From Nymphaea colorata (taxonomy: Eukaryota; Streptophyta; Magnoliopsida; Nymphaeales; Nymphaeaceae), in NCBI RefSeq assembly GCF_008831285.2, contig NC_045146.1:14935149-14999148 (forward strand): a DNA stretch of 64,000 nucleotides. The letters run 5' to 3'. This document shows positions 47,118 through 60,513 of this stretch, piece after piece. The position numbers were made by a program, and so were the translations under genes. A model generated the notes under the pieces. That model was given only the letters and a program-made list of their open reading frames with translations, was not told the DNA's origin and did not search any database. Each line of letters starts with the position of its first letter. Position 1 is the first letter of the stretch.

Positions 47118-49343
47118 CTAATTCCACTCCCTCCTTCCCTTGAAGACCAACTTCTTCCTCCACCCTCTCCCTTCCTCCTCTTCTTCTCTTGCCTCTCTTT
47201 CTCCCTCCCTTTCTTCTTCTTCCCTTTCCCGCCGTTCTTCCTCCTCTTCCTCTTCTCTCCTCTTCCTGGCCTCCTCTTCCTCCCTCTCCTTCTCCCTTTC
47301 CCACTTTTCTTCCGCTTCCTCTTCTCTCTTCTTCCTGGCCTCCTCTTCCTCCCTCTCCTTCTCCCTTTCCCTCTTCTCTTCCTCTTCCTCCTCTTTCTCC
47401 CGCTCCCACTCTTTCTCCCTCTGCCTTTCCTCCTCTTCCTTCATCAGCTTCTCTTCTTCCACCGCGCAGTAGGGGCAAGCGAGGATGATAGCATCCGCCT
47501 GCGAAGACAGAAGCTGCCTCACGTCGCTCCTGTTAGCGTTGAGGGAGAGGGAGACGACGCTCTCGCCGAGGGTCTGGAGGACGGAGCTGCTGCCGGCGAG
47601 GAACTGGGGGTGGTTTCTCTTGGACATGGTGCTGAACCCCATGAACACCAGCGAGTCGTTGTCGTAGGACATCTGTGCCATCGGCTCGTAGCGGGACGTC
47701 GCGAACACATCCCCCTCCGACACCTTGAACCGCCTCACCCCGCAGCGGTCCGTCTCGTTAGGAGCCACGATCTGAACCATGCCTTCCCCGTAAGTCACTA
47801 TGGCTATCTCCGTCGCCTTCGGGTTCCAGTGCGGACCCATCATCGAACCCTGCAAATCGTTTAACCAAATCGTCCGACGTCGGAATCCGGCCACCATTGA
47901 CGGAAAGAACGAGCCGTTACAACTTAGAAATGCAAACCGTTTAAGAACAAACCTTGGTGAGGTTGACCATGAAGAGGCCAATGTTGGAGTCCTTGAGTGC
48001 GTGAAACTCCTTGTGGTCGATGGCGAGGCTCCAGCCGTAGAAGTTGGAGAAGTCGGGCTTCTTCTTGAAGATGTTGAAGGGCTTGTGCTTCTTGTCCTTC
48101 TTGTGGTGGTGCCCGCCCAGCCCCAACAAACCGTTCTCTGCCAAAGACTCCACCATCCTGTTCACCCAATTCAGGCCGTCCTTCCACTCGTCCTCCTCCT
48201 TCTTCTGCATAGGCACGATGGCCGGCGGCCTCCGACCTCCGGCCAGCGCTTCCATCACTTCGTCTGAAACCTGTTGATGCGACCACCCGGGTCATCATAA
48301 CTAGTATACCTTCTCCAATGGGTAATTATGGAATGTAATAAGCAACCGAAACTTATATTGCTTACCCGGAATGCCGTCCGAAGGATTTTCCGGTCGAAGC
48401 CCAAAACCAAGTCGGTGAGCGACGAGTAAGTTCCGGTGTGCGTCTCCTGCAGGGGAATGGATATCACTTCTTGGGCCAATATTCATCAACCATGGACCTC
48501 CTTAAATTTGACTACAATGTGCAGTGTGATCAAACAATGCGCCAAATGAGAATGAAGAAAGAGTGATCGATCTGCGTTTCTTCCTTTTGCCTCCCTAAGT
48601 TACATATCTTTATCGTTTTTCCCCCCTTTCTTGAGTTATCAATTTGAAAGAACATAAGCACATAAAGTTACATGCAGTAGCCTTGTCCAAACCACGCTCG
48701 TAGACGTAGCGCCTGGAGTTTCCCTCGAGACTAGCATGTGTGTGTGTGTGTGTGTGCGTGAGAGAGAGGAGAGGGAGAGCTCCTTACAGCGATCTCATCG
48801 TTTGAGTTAGTGAAGATGGCATGTAGTCTGAGCTTACGACGCATCTCAGAGGGCTCGCTTGAGACATAGAACACCGAACCAGCAGGAAGCCTGAACACCT
48901 CCCCTTCCTCTATAGTCATGCACTGCATCTCACTCTCTTCAATCCAGCCCATATTTCCCCTTCCTGCAGCACACACATTAAGGTCAAGCATTGTGCGTAT
49001 GTGTGTGTGAGTGAGAGAAAGCGAGAGAGAGACCTGTCTGGACAAAGAACACCATGTCGGAGTGAAGAATGACTGGAAGAAAGAGAGAGCTCGGCTCCAA
49101 CGAGAAGAAATGGAGCTGGTAGTTCCTGCCATAGGCATCCCCAATTTTCACGTACGACACTTGGCCGGACTCCGACGAAGAGAGGATCTTCCGGTGTTCC
49201 TTCTTGACGAACCGGCTGTGATCAGGAAGGGCACCAGATTCATGGTGCGCCTCTATCTGGGGAAGCACGACGACAAGAAAGCAGAAGAAGATAAGAAGCA
49301 GCCGTGAAAGAGGAGAAGTACTCCACACAGCATCCATCATCAT
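47118..49343 (-). CDS. Vicilin-like double-cupin protein with Glu/Arg-rich tail (At2g18540-like)
   Basis: Secreted or vacuolar 7S-globulin-type protein. Exons in transcription order: 49343-49034, 48963-48788, 48446-48366, 48270-47953, 47849-47118 (1617 nt, 538 aa), all GT-AG. Residues about 1-32 are a signal peptide (RLLLIFFCFLVVVLPQIEA). The first cupin spans exons 1-3 (SLFLPVILHSDMVFFVQTG to LTDLVLGFDRKILRTAFR). The second spans exons 4-5 (FYGWSLAIDHKE, GSMMGPHWNPKATEIAIV, GDVFATSR, GFSTMSKRNHPQFLAG). After CPYCAVEEEKL the last 80 or so residues are almost only Glu, Arg and Lys, containing a 69-bp (23-residue) tandem duplication. Arabidopsis At2g18540 has the same plan. Its first Met (of three in a row) is taken as the start. 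Confidence 0.92.
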
Positions 49344-49419
49344 TTTCCTTAGTTGCTGATTCAGTGTGCCCCTTTTCCCTCTGGTTCATGACGGAGAAGA
49401 GGGGTAAGAGTACGGGATT

Positions 49420-49530
49420 CTTATAACGGAGAGTGGTGGTTGTAAAGGCCAATTTCACCATGGCCGGTGAGGTGCCTCCGATCATGGTTCTCATGCCAGC
49501 CACGTGGGTCGTTGCATGCTCGTACGTGGC
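49420..49530 (-). promoter_or_regulatory. Seed-type promoter of the vicilin-like gene
   Basis: On the minus strand, TATAAG lies at 49425-49420, about 77 bp before the ATG. Upstream are a G-box (CCACGTGG, about 49507-49500), an RY core (CATGCA, about 49518-49513) and another ACGT element (GCCACGTA, 49530-49523). RY plus ACGT boxes are the classic B3/bZIP combination of seed storage protein promoters. Confidence 0.6.
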
Positions 49531-51344
49531 GATAGAAGCTGCAGGTTCTGTGGCAGCCCAACGGGACAGGTACAGAGTGCCGTTCTTCCTATGCGGCATC
49601 ATTAAGAGTCCAAGATCTCCCGGGATTGGTTTGAAACCCACCAAATTAGGCATATCAAGCAACCGCCTGTTCGAATCTTACGGGCTTAAATTCAAGTGAT
49701 CTTAGAAACTATTTCTATATAACTAAGATTTTCATTTTCATTTGTTTTTCTCTTGACACAAAAATTGTAATTATAATTGAAGTTTAAATAGTCTTTTACG
49801 TGCCTGTTCTGTGCTAACTAGTCGAATAAAGGAAGAAAGGTTTGCAGTTAAAAAAAAAAACTGCAGACTGCCGTCTGATATACCTACCTGTATACATCTA
49901 GCATAACGTGGAAGTGGACATTTGTTGACAGTGGAACACATTGGAAAGCAATGTTGGACAGCCAGATCAACTAGATGACATGCAACTTAGACATTTGTTT
50001 GCAAATGGGACAACGTTGAAGGTTTATATTGGAAAGCCGAACCATTTTGGCTCTCGTTGTTTTCTGGTAGCACCTGCAAACGGATGACGCGATTAATTAT
50101 TTCGCATACAAATATTGTTTAGGACTTCATATTGGCTGTATGTCCGGGGGTCCTGCATTCTGACGGAAACATAAATTAGATCTTTCAGATTATTGAATTG
50201 AAACGTCTCTAAATTTTCTGGTCTACACGTAGTTTTGGAATTTCAAAGAAATAATGTTTTTCCATAACTGCACATCAAGAATTGGATAGCCAAATTGACT
50301 GGTTGTAGATGAAAGTCATTGCAATGACTACAGTGCATATGTCATCGTTTGACACTGCGGTTACACAATGCCTACACAGATGTCTCAGAATTTGTTAAAA
50401 TGTTCTAAGGCTAATCCCAGTAGAATGATCCCTCAAGAATCTATAATGCTCTTCCAATTTTTAGTGATCACTGCCATATGTTTTTGATACAAGGATGGTT
50501 TCGGAAACTCGTTGAAGATGTATTAAAGCAGTTGATTCTTCTCAACTTTAAAATGGAGACGAGGAGAATTTGAGCAGTCTCCAGTTCAAGGGTTCTCACA
50601 TCACTCGGCTCTTTTATGAACTTCCGCTTCTTGTTCGGCTGTTCTTACTAAATCCAAGTTCATGTGAATCTGACATCCTAGGTACTCAAGTAAATATCTC
50701 AAAGACTATGTTGCGTATGTACGTGTTTTAAGTTGAGTACTTGTCGTTTAACAGGTAGTAATTAAGCTACGATAAGGCTGATCTCAAGGGATTATTAAGC
50801 AACTCAATTCATGCTTTGAACTCAACCTACGTGTAACTCAAAAACTTTATGCTCACCCACTTAAGTCGCTAGCACTTCCAGGGAGGCATTTCGTTCGGAC
50901 TTAAATATCGGAAGGGGGATGATCAATATTAAATCCATGATTACCAAATCTTGAAAATCTCAAATCCAAAACTATCAAATGCCCCCTAATGTTCAGCCTA
51001 GTCGGCAAAAGTTTTGTTGTTGAATCTCAAACGAGGGAAACTGGGCCTTATCAGGATTTAGATGCCAAAACTTGTCCCGTACTTGAACGTGGAGAGCTCT
51101 TACTTAGCAAGGCCATGTTGGGTTTTGACTAAGTTTATCATTTTTAAATTTTCATATGTTTCCTTCTATGGTAGAATTGGAAATGTTGTACCAACAATAG
51201 AATTGGGATCAGGTTGTTGGGATGGGCTGTCGCGGTATAAACATTTACGGAATGATCTCTAATTTTTAATTGCTGGTAGAACATTATACCCTCTAGCTTC
51301 TGTTTTTCATCGTCCTTGTAACTTCTCTTTGTAGAGGTCCCTTG

Positions 51345-51600
51345 AGAATCCGATATTTGACATCATATGATCTGAATCTGAATCCAAATTTTAAACTGAA
51401 TATTGCTGACTTTCAGACTATAAGGGTGTTGCATATATGATATTTATTTAAAACTATATTCAATCATAGTCTGATCGGATATTTATATACATCTGAATCT
51501 AAATCTGATCGGATGTTGTTTCTTAAATCCGAATTCGCCAAGTTTTTTGGAATGATTCTGTCAGGTTTCTCATCCAAACCGGATGTATTAACGTCTCTGA
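51345..51600. repeat. AT-rich dispersed repeat, further member
   Basis: TGATCTGAATCTGAATCC-type sequence, TGATCGGATATTTATATAC, and an end GATGTATTAACGTCTCT that parallels the end of the copy at 40358-40762. Confidence 0.45.
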
Positions 51601-52179
51601 CTAAAACATTTACAAAACCTGAAAGTGTTAGGGCAGAATCATTATGCACTGCAAAACTGGGTTCCAGTGAGGAGATTGGAGGGTCCATTTCCTTATATTC
51701 TGCCTTGAAGATCACCAAGCAACAGGGAGCAGACCTATATGTTTGGATAATATCCGTTGAATTTGTTTGCAACCCCAGCGTATATTCGTCGATTTCCAGA
51801 AATCCAGAATTATTAAATTCCTTTTCCTGCAAAAATAGTCTGAACCCTCTCTTGCCTGTTTTACTGTGAGACTGAATAACTGTATTCCCTTTCTCGTGAA
51901 AGCCTGAAACAACAGTTAGGCATTGGTTAAGAGCCAATTCTTCCATAATGTCCTCCACATTTAGATTCTACTATACTATCCACATGTAAGTCACGTTATG
52001 CCAAATTGTCATGTTAATATTGGTCTTGATCCCTGATGAAAATACGTACTCCCAATGGGTAGAAAACTATTAGAGATTTAGTCTCATCAACCTCATAAAA
52101 CTGTTCCATGCCATGTTTTTAAATTGACCTTGCATTCATTCCGTTGCTTCCAAAGATACCATATGATTATGTGAAAATA

Positions 52180-52365
52180 ATGGCAGATGCACATGTGGGC
52201 TTGCGTGGGCAATTGCCTGCACACCCCACTTAAATTGCTTATTTACATGTTAATGTGCCTCATAACATTCACTTACTTTTTATATGTACTTGCCCGTTTA
52301 AGGATTGCCATTTGAAATGCTAGTACCCCTCTGCTGAAAATTAATTTCTGGCTCCGCTGCTCCCT
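52180..52365 (-). repeat. TE remnant with GGGCAATTGCC palindrome
   Basis: TGGGCTTGCGTGGGCAATTG and an end GGCTCCGCTGCTCC; opposite-strand relative of the remnant at 41265-41450. Confidence 0.35.
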
Positions 52366-55181
52366 GAAAGCGTATTCACCAGTTGGTAATAATTTTATGT
52401 TCAGAATTCCGTCCCATCCATCATCCATGTGGTGGATTCTTGAATCATCACAATTTAAGATATGTTCTATACTCCAAACTTGCTAAGCACAAACTTCCAT
52501 GTGGAGCGAGCCACTATGCACTGAAGGCAAATGGCCTTCTTCTACAAAACCAAGTGACATGCATCTAGAAACTATATGCATGCACATCTTCACGAATCGA
52601 GCTTCCATTAATAGTCTCCCTTCGCGTCTAATATAGACTGTCCAGCTTGCTCTTGCAGGACTAGTCCTGCATCAAAATCTGATTCCTCTACTTCACCGAG
52701 CCATTCAATCTGATGTTTTTTTCCCATGCTTCTCTTCTAGCAATTAACTTTTCAGGTTTTCTGCCCACAAGAAAATAAGATGTGGTATATATCTGAAGTG
52801 GCTGGACTAAACTGCCCTCTTCTGACCTGCTGAATAAGCTGTATATTAGTCCTGTTCTGCAGTTAGCTTCCTTCATTGTGAAGGCTAGCAGCTGCCATCT
52901 ACAGGGATCCAAGCTAAGGTTCCTTGAACTTGAAATTATCCAACCATCCTTTGGAACCGATGTCATCAAGATGGCCAATCCTTGATAATTTTATGGATGG
53001 CCCCCACAAGTTCATCCATTCTTTTCACCGGCAGCATCTCAATATTATCATCTCCATCGTCACAGAGAGCCTTCTAGTACCATTGCTTTATGCATCGATA
53101 AAAATATTCGAGCTGTCAAGCGATAATATCATGGGTCATCCTTGGTGACCACTTCTTTCCAAATGCCAGGAGGTTGAATTGTCCCTAACACCCCTCCCCT
53201 CTTCCCAACCTTACTCTATCTCAACACCATAAGGAAGAACAGTATTCACTAGAGTCGAACAGCAGACGTGCCTCTTCTCGTGCCCCTTACTTGACTAGCT
53301 ATGCTACACCTCTTGGGGAAAAAGAAGATAAAACTATCTCTAATATGCTTGCTCTCATTGTTCAAGCAGAAAGCAGGCAATCAGTCTCCCAGATGGTTCA
53401 ACAAAAAATAACCATCAGACGAACTTGACTGGACACAATTCATTGAGACATAACTAACAATACCTAGTAGGTGTTGTTTATGAAAGGTGACTCCATCAGA
53501 AATTAATCAGGCATGCCCACAGTCCATTTCCTTGTGCAGTCATTGGATCGGAGCTGCATGGACCATAGGGAAGCACAGGCTACGTTTGCTTACCATGTCT
53601 GCATCTAAGTTTCCACTCTTTGACCGATATTCCGAATAAGACTGAGCCAAACTAGAAGATGCCGGCGTGGGATAAAGCACAGGAACAGTGCAAAAAACAA
53701 TGGATGACTGGATTTTGGGTATTAAGTAAGACAAAAGCTAGCTTTTTATGGATAAAGACTGACTTTGGCTTGGCCACTTTATCCCGTTCATGATTGAGAT
53801 GCCATCCAATTTAAGAAGGCATCTTTGATTCTCTAATGATTAGTTGACGGAGATTCCATGTCTCTGTGAATGCTGTAATTAAGTGTTCTCCACCATAGTC
53901 GGGAGACACGATCCTTGTCGTATACTTATAAATGGTTCTCTCCACATGCCAAACATATATAAAACCATCTCTTCAGTTATATAAGAGGTTATTGAATTGT
54001 GACACTTAGAAAGAAGAAAAGAAAGTCTCAAACCTGTGCAATTGCAGGACTGGAAAATTATTTTGGATTGAATGCCGAAATTGGTCCCGCCCCTCATCAG
54101 GTTTGGTGAAGAAATGTAAATATTTTAACTAATAGTGAGTTCTAGAACTCCTTCAATGTCAAAGTCTTCAGCAGAGGCTCTTTAAATAAATCTACCACAT
54201 TGATCTGCAATTGGAATCACATTGGCAGTGCAATGTTGCTGGAGTTATGGGCGAAGAAAAGGAGTTTGTTCGACAGCAGACTACTTTCAGAGTAGCAGCA
54301 TCTCAAGCAAGGGAACCTCAACTTCACGTCCCACTCTTTGTGGTCAAAAGAAAAAGAAGGAAGAAGGTAACGCCTTTATCAATTTTTTTTCTCCATAAAG
54401 CAGGATAAGGTGAGGTGACTCCTTCCCTGTCAATGAGGTGCCACTTCTGTTTATGTAAATTGTAGAATATCCTGGTTTATCAGGGTTTACAGATCCGCAG
54501 CTTCACTAGCTCAGGATTTCTGAGATGATACTAGAACAAAGCATTTCAGGAATGGTAGCACATTTTTACTGAATTAACAAAAAACACATTCAAATTTAAC
54601 TTTTTATTTCATATGATCATATGTGTAATGTGTGTGTGCGTGTGTAAATTAGTCAATTTGTTACTGCAAAACGACACAAATAAAGTTAGGTTTTCTTTGA
54701 AGATGATTACCTGCCGGTGTCCTCACCCAACAACCATAGCTTTTATTTTTCTTTAACCGTGACTTCTCACCCTTGAGCCTCACTTCCTAGGCTGTGTGGT
54801 GCACGCAATTAACTCTATATTTCTGCTGTTAAGCTTGAAGAAGTCTTTGACACTGTTCCTCTTCTTTCTGCAGCAGGTTCTCTACGAGCATTCAGGTGCA
54901 ATTTGTGAGAGAAAATGCTGGATTGCTGAAACCGAGAAACTCGATAACCTTTACCTCCAATCAGAGCACAATTATATGCTTGCTTGTAGCACTCCTTTTA
55001 TATAAGGTTATGGCAAAGTAATTATGATCTAGTCAAAGCGCAATGGGCCGTTACTCTGGACTTCTTTTGCTTGTTGTGAAAAACTGTTCTGGAAAATTAA
55101 GTAGCTACGTCAACTGCATGTTTCAGCGCCACAAATGAACCATTCACAAATCCTTCTCAAACACCGTTTCTTTTCAAAATC

Positions 55182-55182
<1 letters not shown>

Positions 55183-55239
<57 letters not shown>
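55183..55239. repeat. (TA)n microsatellite
   Basis: Uninterrupted TA repeat of more than 50 bp. Confidence 0.95.
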
Positions 55240-55243
<4 letters not shown>

Positions 55244-57752
55244 AACACACGCACGGAGCAATATATTCGTCTACCCAGCTTGCAGGATTCGACTTAAGTG
55301 ACCTAACGAATTGAGGATGTTCATGAGTTCAATACTCAACAATTGCAATTTTCATCTCTTTGGCATAAAGTGGTGTCAGCCAAGAAGGATAGAGAAAAGG
55401 AAGAAGGAAAAAGTGTGCTCATTCTTCCTAGTTAGTTTAGTGACTATTAATCTGGCTGGGAACAGGCAGACTCCCTCTCTCACACATTTATTTTTCTTTC
55501 CACGTTGCGGGTACCAATGAATACTTGCTTCTTGCTTCTTTAATGAATCAATTGAACTCTATATACTGAAATTTGAAATTTTAGGTGTTCTTCAAAGAGA
55601 AAAAGAGAAAACTTTTCATTCTCCCTTTTAGAGCCTTTCCAGATCGGCACAAAGGAGGAAAAAAAACCAGCAGCTAGAAAGACATGTTTATCGAACTGCG
55701 CAAACAAACGAAAGTAGAAAACCATGCATGGCATTCCTTTACACTGGCAGTGATCATGAGGTTTCCTTCTTTTGACGCAAAACAAACTGCAACAAAGGAG
55801 AGAAGATCTTATCCCTCTCAAGCCTACGTGCCTTGAAATTCCTCAACAAAGATTGACAGTGGCTTGAAGGGCAATCAGTAGCAGTCCCAAATATGCCATG
55901 TGGGGACTAATATATGCGTGCTTCCAGGTCATGAACTTGCATACAAAATATAAATGGGAAAATGACACTAAAACAAATGAATGGTCTTGGTATTTATTGA
56001 GAGTTTGATTTTTCTTTTTACTCCAAGATCATTCAATTGCTGATTCAAACATTTGCCTCCATGGAGATCAGTAGCTAGCTAGCACAAAGATGAGATGAGA
56101 TCGTCAACTAAAGATCCCTTGCTTACAGATGGGAGCAATCCATGGTTGGGGTGTTGGAAGCTGATCTTGTACACGCTGTTTAAAGAGGAAGTTAGTAAAA
56201 GGGGATGATGCAATAAGGAGGGCAACTGAGAGATGGTTGCCTTTGGCTTTATGTTACTTTAGAGGGGGAAAGAAAAATCTGACAGACCTTTCCTTGGGGA
56301 GGAGACATTTGTAGATTCCCCATCTACAGTGATCCTTCCCTGGCAGGAAACTGCCTCCAGCTGCAGTATTGTTGGGAAGTTTAGTTTGAACAAAATTATC
56401 GCCAATATCATCTTTATCTTCAATTTTATTTATTTCTGTTATGAGAAGCTATGATAGTTTGAATTTTATCTGATCAAAGAAATCGATAAAGTTAAAATTC
56501 CAAAAGGACTATAAAGGTCCAGGAAGATGTATATCTAGAATCATATTTCCAAATACATTTCCTTCCAAGGATGTATCTGACCCAACTGTGCCCCCACCTA
56601 CTTCCAATGATGTCCGTAAAAGATCTTCCTTGGACTCAGTTTTTATGTAATGGCCTTTAATATTGTAAAGCACACGCTTATGCCCAAAGGAGATCATGGT
56701 GGAGAAACGCGCTCCCTAAACAATCTTTGAGTATAAAAGGGAAAAGAGAAGAAGAAAAGAAAAGAAAGAGGGAAAAGAGAAGCGGTGTGGCGCCATGTTC
56801 TGATGTTCACATAGAGCATGCTGACCGATCGAAAACAAGAAAAATGTCTTGCAACTAAATAAAGGTAGTAAACTGGTTAAAGGTTTGGCACATAATTAAA
56901 TAAAAAAGAGTTGAGTAGCTTTAGCGTAACGGGGAAGAACCAGCGTGCTTCATTAAAGAATATGAAACTGCCAAGAAGAAAAGAAAAAGAAAAAACCTTG
57001 AGTTGACGCCAACAAAGGGCAAAAATGAAGAGAAGATCAAAAGCCATACTTAGTGTTTTAAATTTACTGTGTACCACAAAGTTGGTGGCAAGGACATACT
57101 TTATATGTGCAAAAACAACTGGACATTGATATTTCTTTCTTTAACTAAGTTGCCAGCATGGGCAAACACTTGGCCAAGACCATAAGCTAATGGGTATGGA
57201 AAATTCGGATTTCTTCTAACTGTCTAGCTATTTTAAGACCTCATGGTAAAAGGGGTACTCAAGCTAGATCATCTCGCTTAACAAAATATTACCAAGCAAT
57301 GCAACTCATGTGTTGAAGATAAAAGCATTTTTAGGGTTGAATGTGTTGAATTATAAATTTCATTTTCCTTTTTGATTCAAAAGAAAGACATTCTTCCCCA
57401 TGTGATGGCAACTTTGTCGATGGATGCCTCGTATAAAAATAATCGGAAGTTACCAACTGGCTTTATGCGTTTTATGTGCTGCATGATTGCCAACTTCAAC
57501 AACAAAGAAACAACAAATAAAACGGGGAACTTGAATAATATAATGCCCTGCAATTTGCAGTGAACGTGGATAGACGAGTAAGGTACGTACGCCTCTTGTT
57601 CCCATGAAAAAACTAAAGATTGTTGGAGACATGAAATTGAAGAAAAGGCCATCATGGTCGTTCAAATATTAAACATGGGTCCGGTTATTCTGAATTCTTA
57701 AATGATTTCCTTCCTCACAAGGCAACTTCAAAAACTTCTATGTATCCCATAA

Positions 57753-57756
<4 letters not shown>

Positions 57757-57790
<34 letters not shown>
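57757..57790. repeat. (CT)n microsatellite
   Basis: CT repeat of about 34 bp. Confidence 0.95.
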
Positions 57791-57793
<3 letters not shown>

Positions 57794-60513
57794 CACTGGC
57801 GATAGCACCTTTGGCTCCATCGTGCCAACTTTCTCGGGTTTTCTCTTCTATTATTGTTGTTGTTGTTTCATTTTTCATCTAGAAATAAAGATCCTTGTGT
57901 TCTTTTTCTCTTGCAACTTTACGGTTCCAAGACTAATCAGTTCCGGTTTCCAATGCATTAGGTGTTCCTGATTCGACCTTTTGCGTCAGGCCTTGTCAAA
58001 TAAGAAAGAGATGCGGGGAAGAAAGTAAAAAAGACACGCCATTAATAAAGAAGGCTTGTGTAACCCTGTTAAAAGGGCAAAGGTTCAGTAATATTGTCAT
58101 CTAGCACGTGGAAATCACGAACACTGACATTTTTATGACAATATCACTAAATTGGCGTGAGGATTTCAAGGGCAGGCGACACCAAAAGAAAGAAGCACTG
58201 CCCATTTCTTCTAACATCAGGAAGCTAGCTACTGTAAGACTTTTCAAAAAAACCAACGCAATCCAGGAAACGCTGTAATATAAAAGCACGTATTCTTGCA
58301 AATATCACAAGTCCTACTCTGCATTTTAATTTGCAAGAAAACCCCAGAAGAAAGTCAGATTAACGCTGTATTTTTTTCCGGAAAGATAGAAATGTGATTG
58401 TCGCAGAAACTGTGTTACTATCAATGGCAGTGACTGCAGAACTTTCCATGGTGTTCTTTTGGGTGCAAAGAACAGAGAACCGCTCAAAAATTCCAGCTTT
58501 AGGTGTTCAAAAAGATGTTGGTTGGTGGTGCTACCCATCTCCTCCCCCTTCTTTGGCAGCTAATAAACTATTCTTTCTGAGTAATCACGATTCTGCTGAA
58601 CCCATCTCCATGATGATTAATCTCAGACGCTCCCACGTGAAAGCAGCATTAATAAAATGGAAATATTAATGAATACGGCCACCCTAAAATCTAGGGCCGT
58701 GTCAGGAATTGGGGTTGATGATTCATCTGGTGAAATTATAATCGTTATTGTTTTCTCTTTTTCGCTTCCACCGGACGAGGGAAAGGCCTTGGGAATATAT
58801 AGACATTTATTTTATGCATGGCAGGCAGACCCTTCCCTTCGCTCTCCCCAACTGTTTGCAGGTCATCGTCAACAGAAGAAGGACGACTGCTGTGCAGGGC
58901 ACGGGTTTCTTTCCATGACACTTTGAAGCCGAGTTTCAAGTTTTGTTTTTAAAGACGTAAATCCGTTTGTTCAAATTAAATCTCCATTGGCGTTTCAGAT
59001 TTTGAACACAATATAAGCAGCGGATGTTTTCCCTTCGAATGAAAGATTTCAAGCTGTTGTTGTTTCTGCAGCAATTTCAACTTTCTGCTGCGATTTGCCT
59101 CCCTTGTTCTCGCTTTCACTTTACTGAAATACAACTCTGCTGCATTTTGGTCTGCTGCACATATATAATTCGGTTTCTCTTTCAGTCTAATGAAGTAAAT
59201 ATTAGAAATAAGCTTTGATGGACCTACCTGACCTGACCATGATCCCGCAGAGTTCAACCATGCATGTATCCGAGAACTAGGAAGCATGATCTGATTAGTG
59301 GTCGTCGCAAAGGACTAGTATGGAAGGGCGCTTGCAGCAGAACGGGCAACCAGCTCGTGGAAAAGTTCTTATTTGAACTTGTAAAGAGCTCGCTTGGCCG
59401 GACAGACAGGCAACAAATACGCGGTCTTTCATATGCATAGAATAAGCAGTTTCAGGCGATTATAAGAAGGAAATTCATTGGTTTCTGCTGCAAATTGAGC
59501 CATGAAATTGTATTTGAGATGTATGGTAATATTTCTAAACAAGCAAACCTTAGGCTGGCTCCCAAGTACGTTGAGTTTAAACTCAGCTCGATTTGTCACC
59601 TCAGTCTATCCTCGAAACCATTGGCAGCAAAGTTAACAGCTCATTCAAATGGCTTCACAGTAACTTCTTTATGAATCCAACACATTATTCATCGATTTTA
59701 TTGTAAGTTAATTTATGAATCGTCTGTAGCTGGAAACTTAGGCCTAAGGCACAGGAAAAACAATACGCGAAAAGCTTTGGGGCTTTTCGAGACTTGTTCA
59801 GACGGTCTATCGTCTATGGCAGCAGTCCGAGTAGGCGGGATTAAGAGCCTGGCTACTTTTAACAGGTTCAGGTGGTGCCAAAAACTGGCTCTGCTTTGAG
59901 ACAGAAACGAGGCAGAAGACAAGTTGCATCCCCCGCCTGACAATGAGACTGACCATCAATGTCAGACCCGATCCATCAACGACGCAGCAGTGGCACGAAA
60001 CACAAACCACCAACCAGTACGATCCAAAACTTTTGTGTTTTTACACAAGCTTTCTTCCGTATCCGAAAACGGGGAAAGAAAAACAACAGTAAAATGGCAG
60101 CAGATTCATTTAATTACAGCTCCCCAACAATCAATTTCACAGAAAACGTTCATCCTGTGAAGATTAAAAGAAGCAACTAAAAACAACAGAAGCCATGCGA
60201 TTTTTTTACTTCTTCCTTCTTAAGGAAAACTCAAATATTTTCATTGTGCTGTTCAAACACATGCAACTCCCAACAAGGACGTTCGACTGACACCTACTAC
60301 ATCAGCTAGAAACAGACAATTAAACTAGAATCGAAGTTTTTCTTTTTTTCAGTTGATTAATTATTAGTTTTTTTTTTTATGAGAAAAACCTAAACAGCCA
60401 CCCCACGGAAAAGATCTAAAGGGAAAAAAAAGAAAAAAAAAAAAAAAGAGTGAGAAGCAGCACATTGACAAACTGGAGCTCGGCCGGGCCGGGTCGGGTC
60501 TGGGCGGCAGAGA

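Larger units (their letters stand above)
49540..60513. other. Long intergenic region without a supported gene
   Basis: Contains short ORFs with no recognisable domains, an AT-rich dispersed repeat (51345-51600), a TE remnant (52180-52365), (TA)n at about 55183-55239, and (CT)n at about 57757-57790. The last stretch includes the 3'UTR of the GRAS gene with A-rich runs (60370-60450). Confidence 0.5.

Noticed and set aside
47140-47488. Ser/Leu/Pro-rich plus-strand ORFs opposite the vicilin tail
   Set aside because: Antisense of the Glu/Arg-rich repeat.
49240-49662. 140-codon minus-strand ORF overlapping the start of the vicilin-like gene
   Set aside because: It spans the promoter and runs out of frame through exon 1 of the vicilin-like gene; no domain is recognisable.
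49660-49690. GTTCGAATCTT as part of a tRNA gene
   Set aside because: B-box-like word only; no A box at the right distance and no cloverleaf could be formed.
56509-56697. 62-codon minus-strand ORF as a retroelement protein piece
   Set aside because: No recognisable motif; could be chance.
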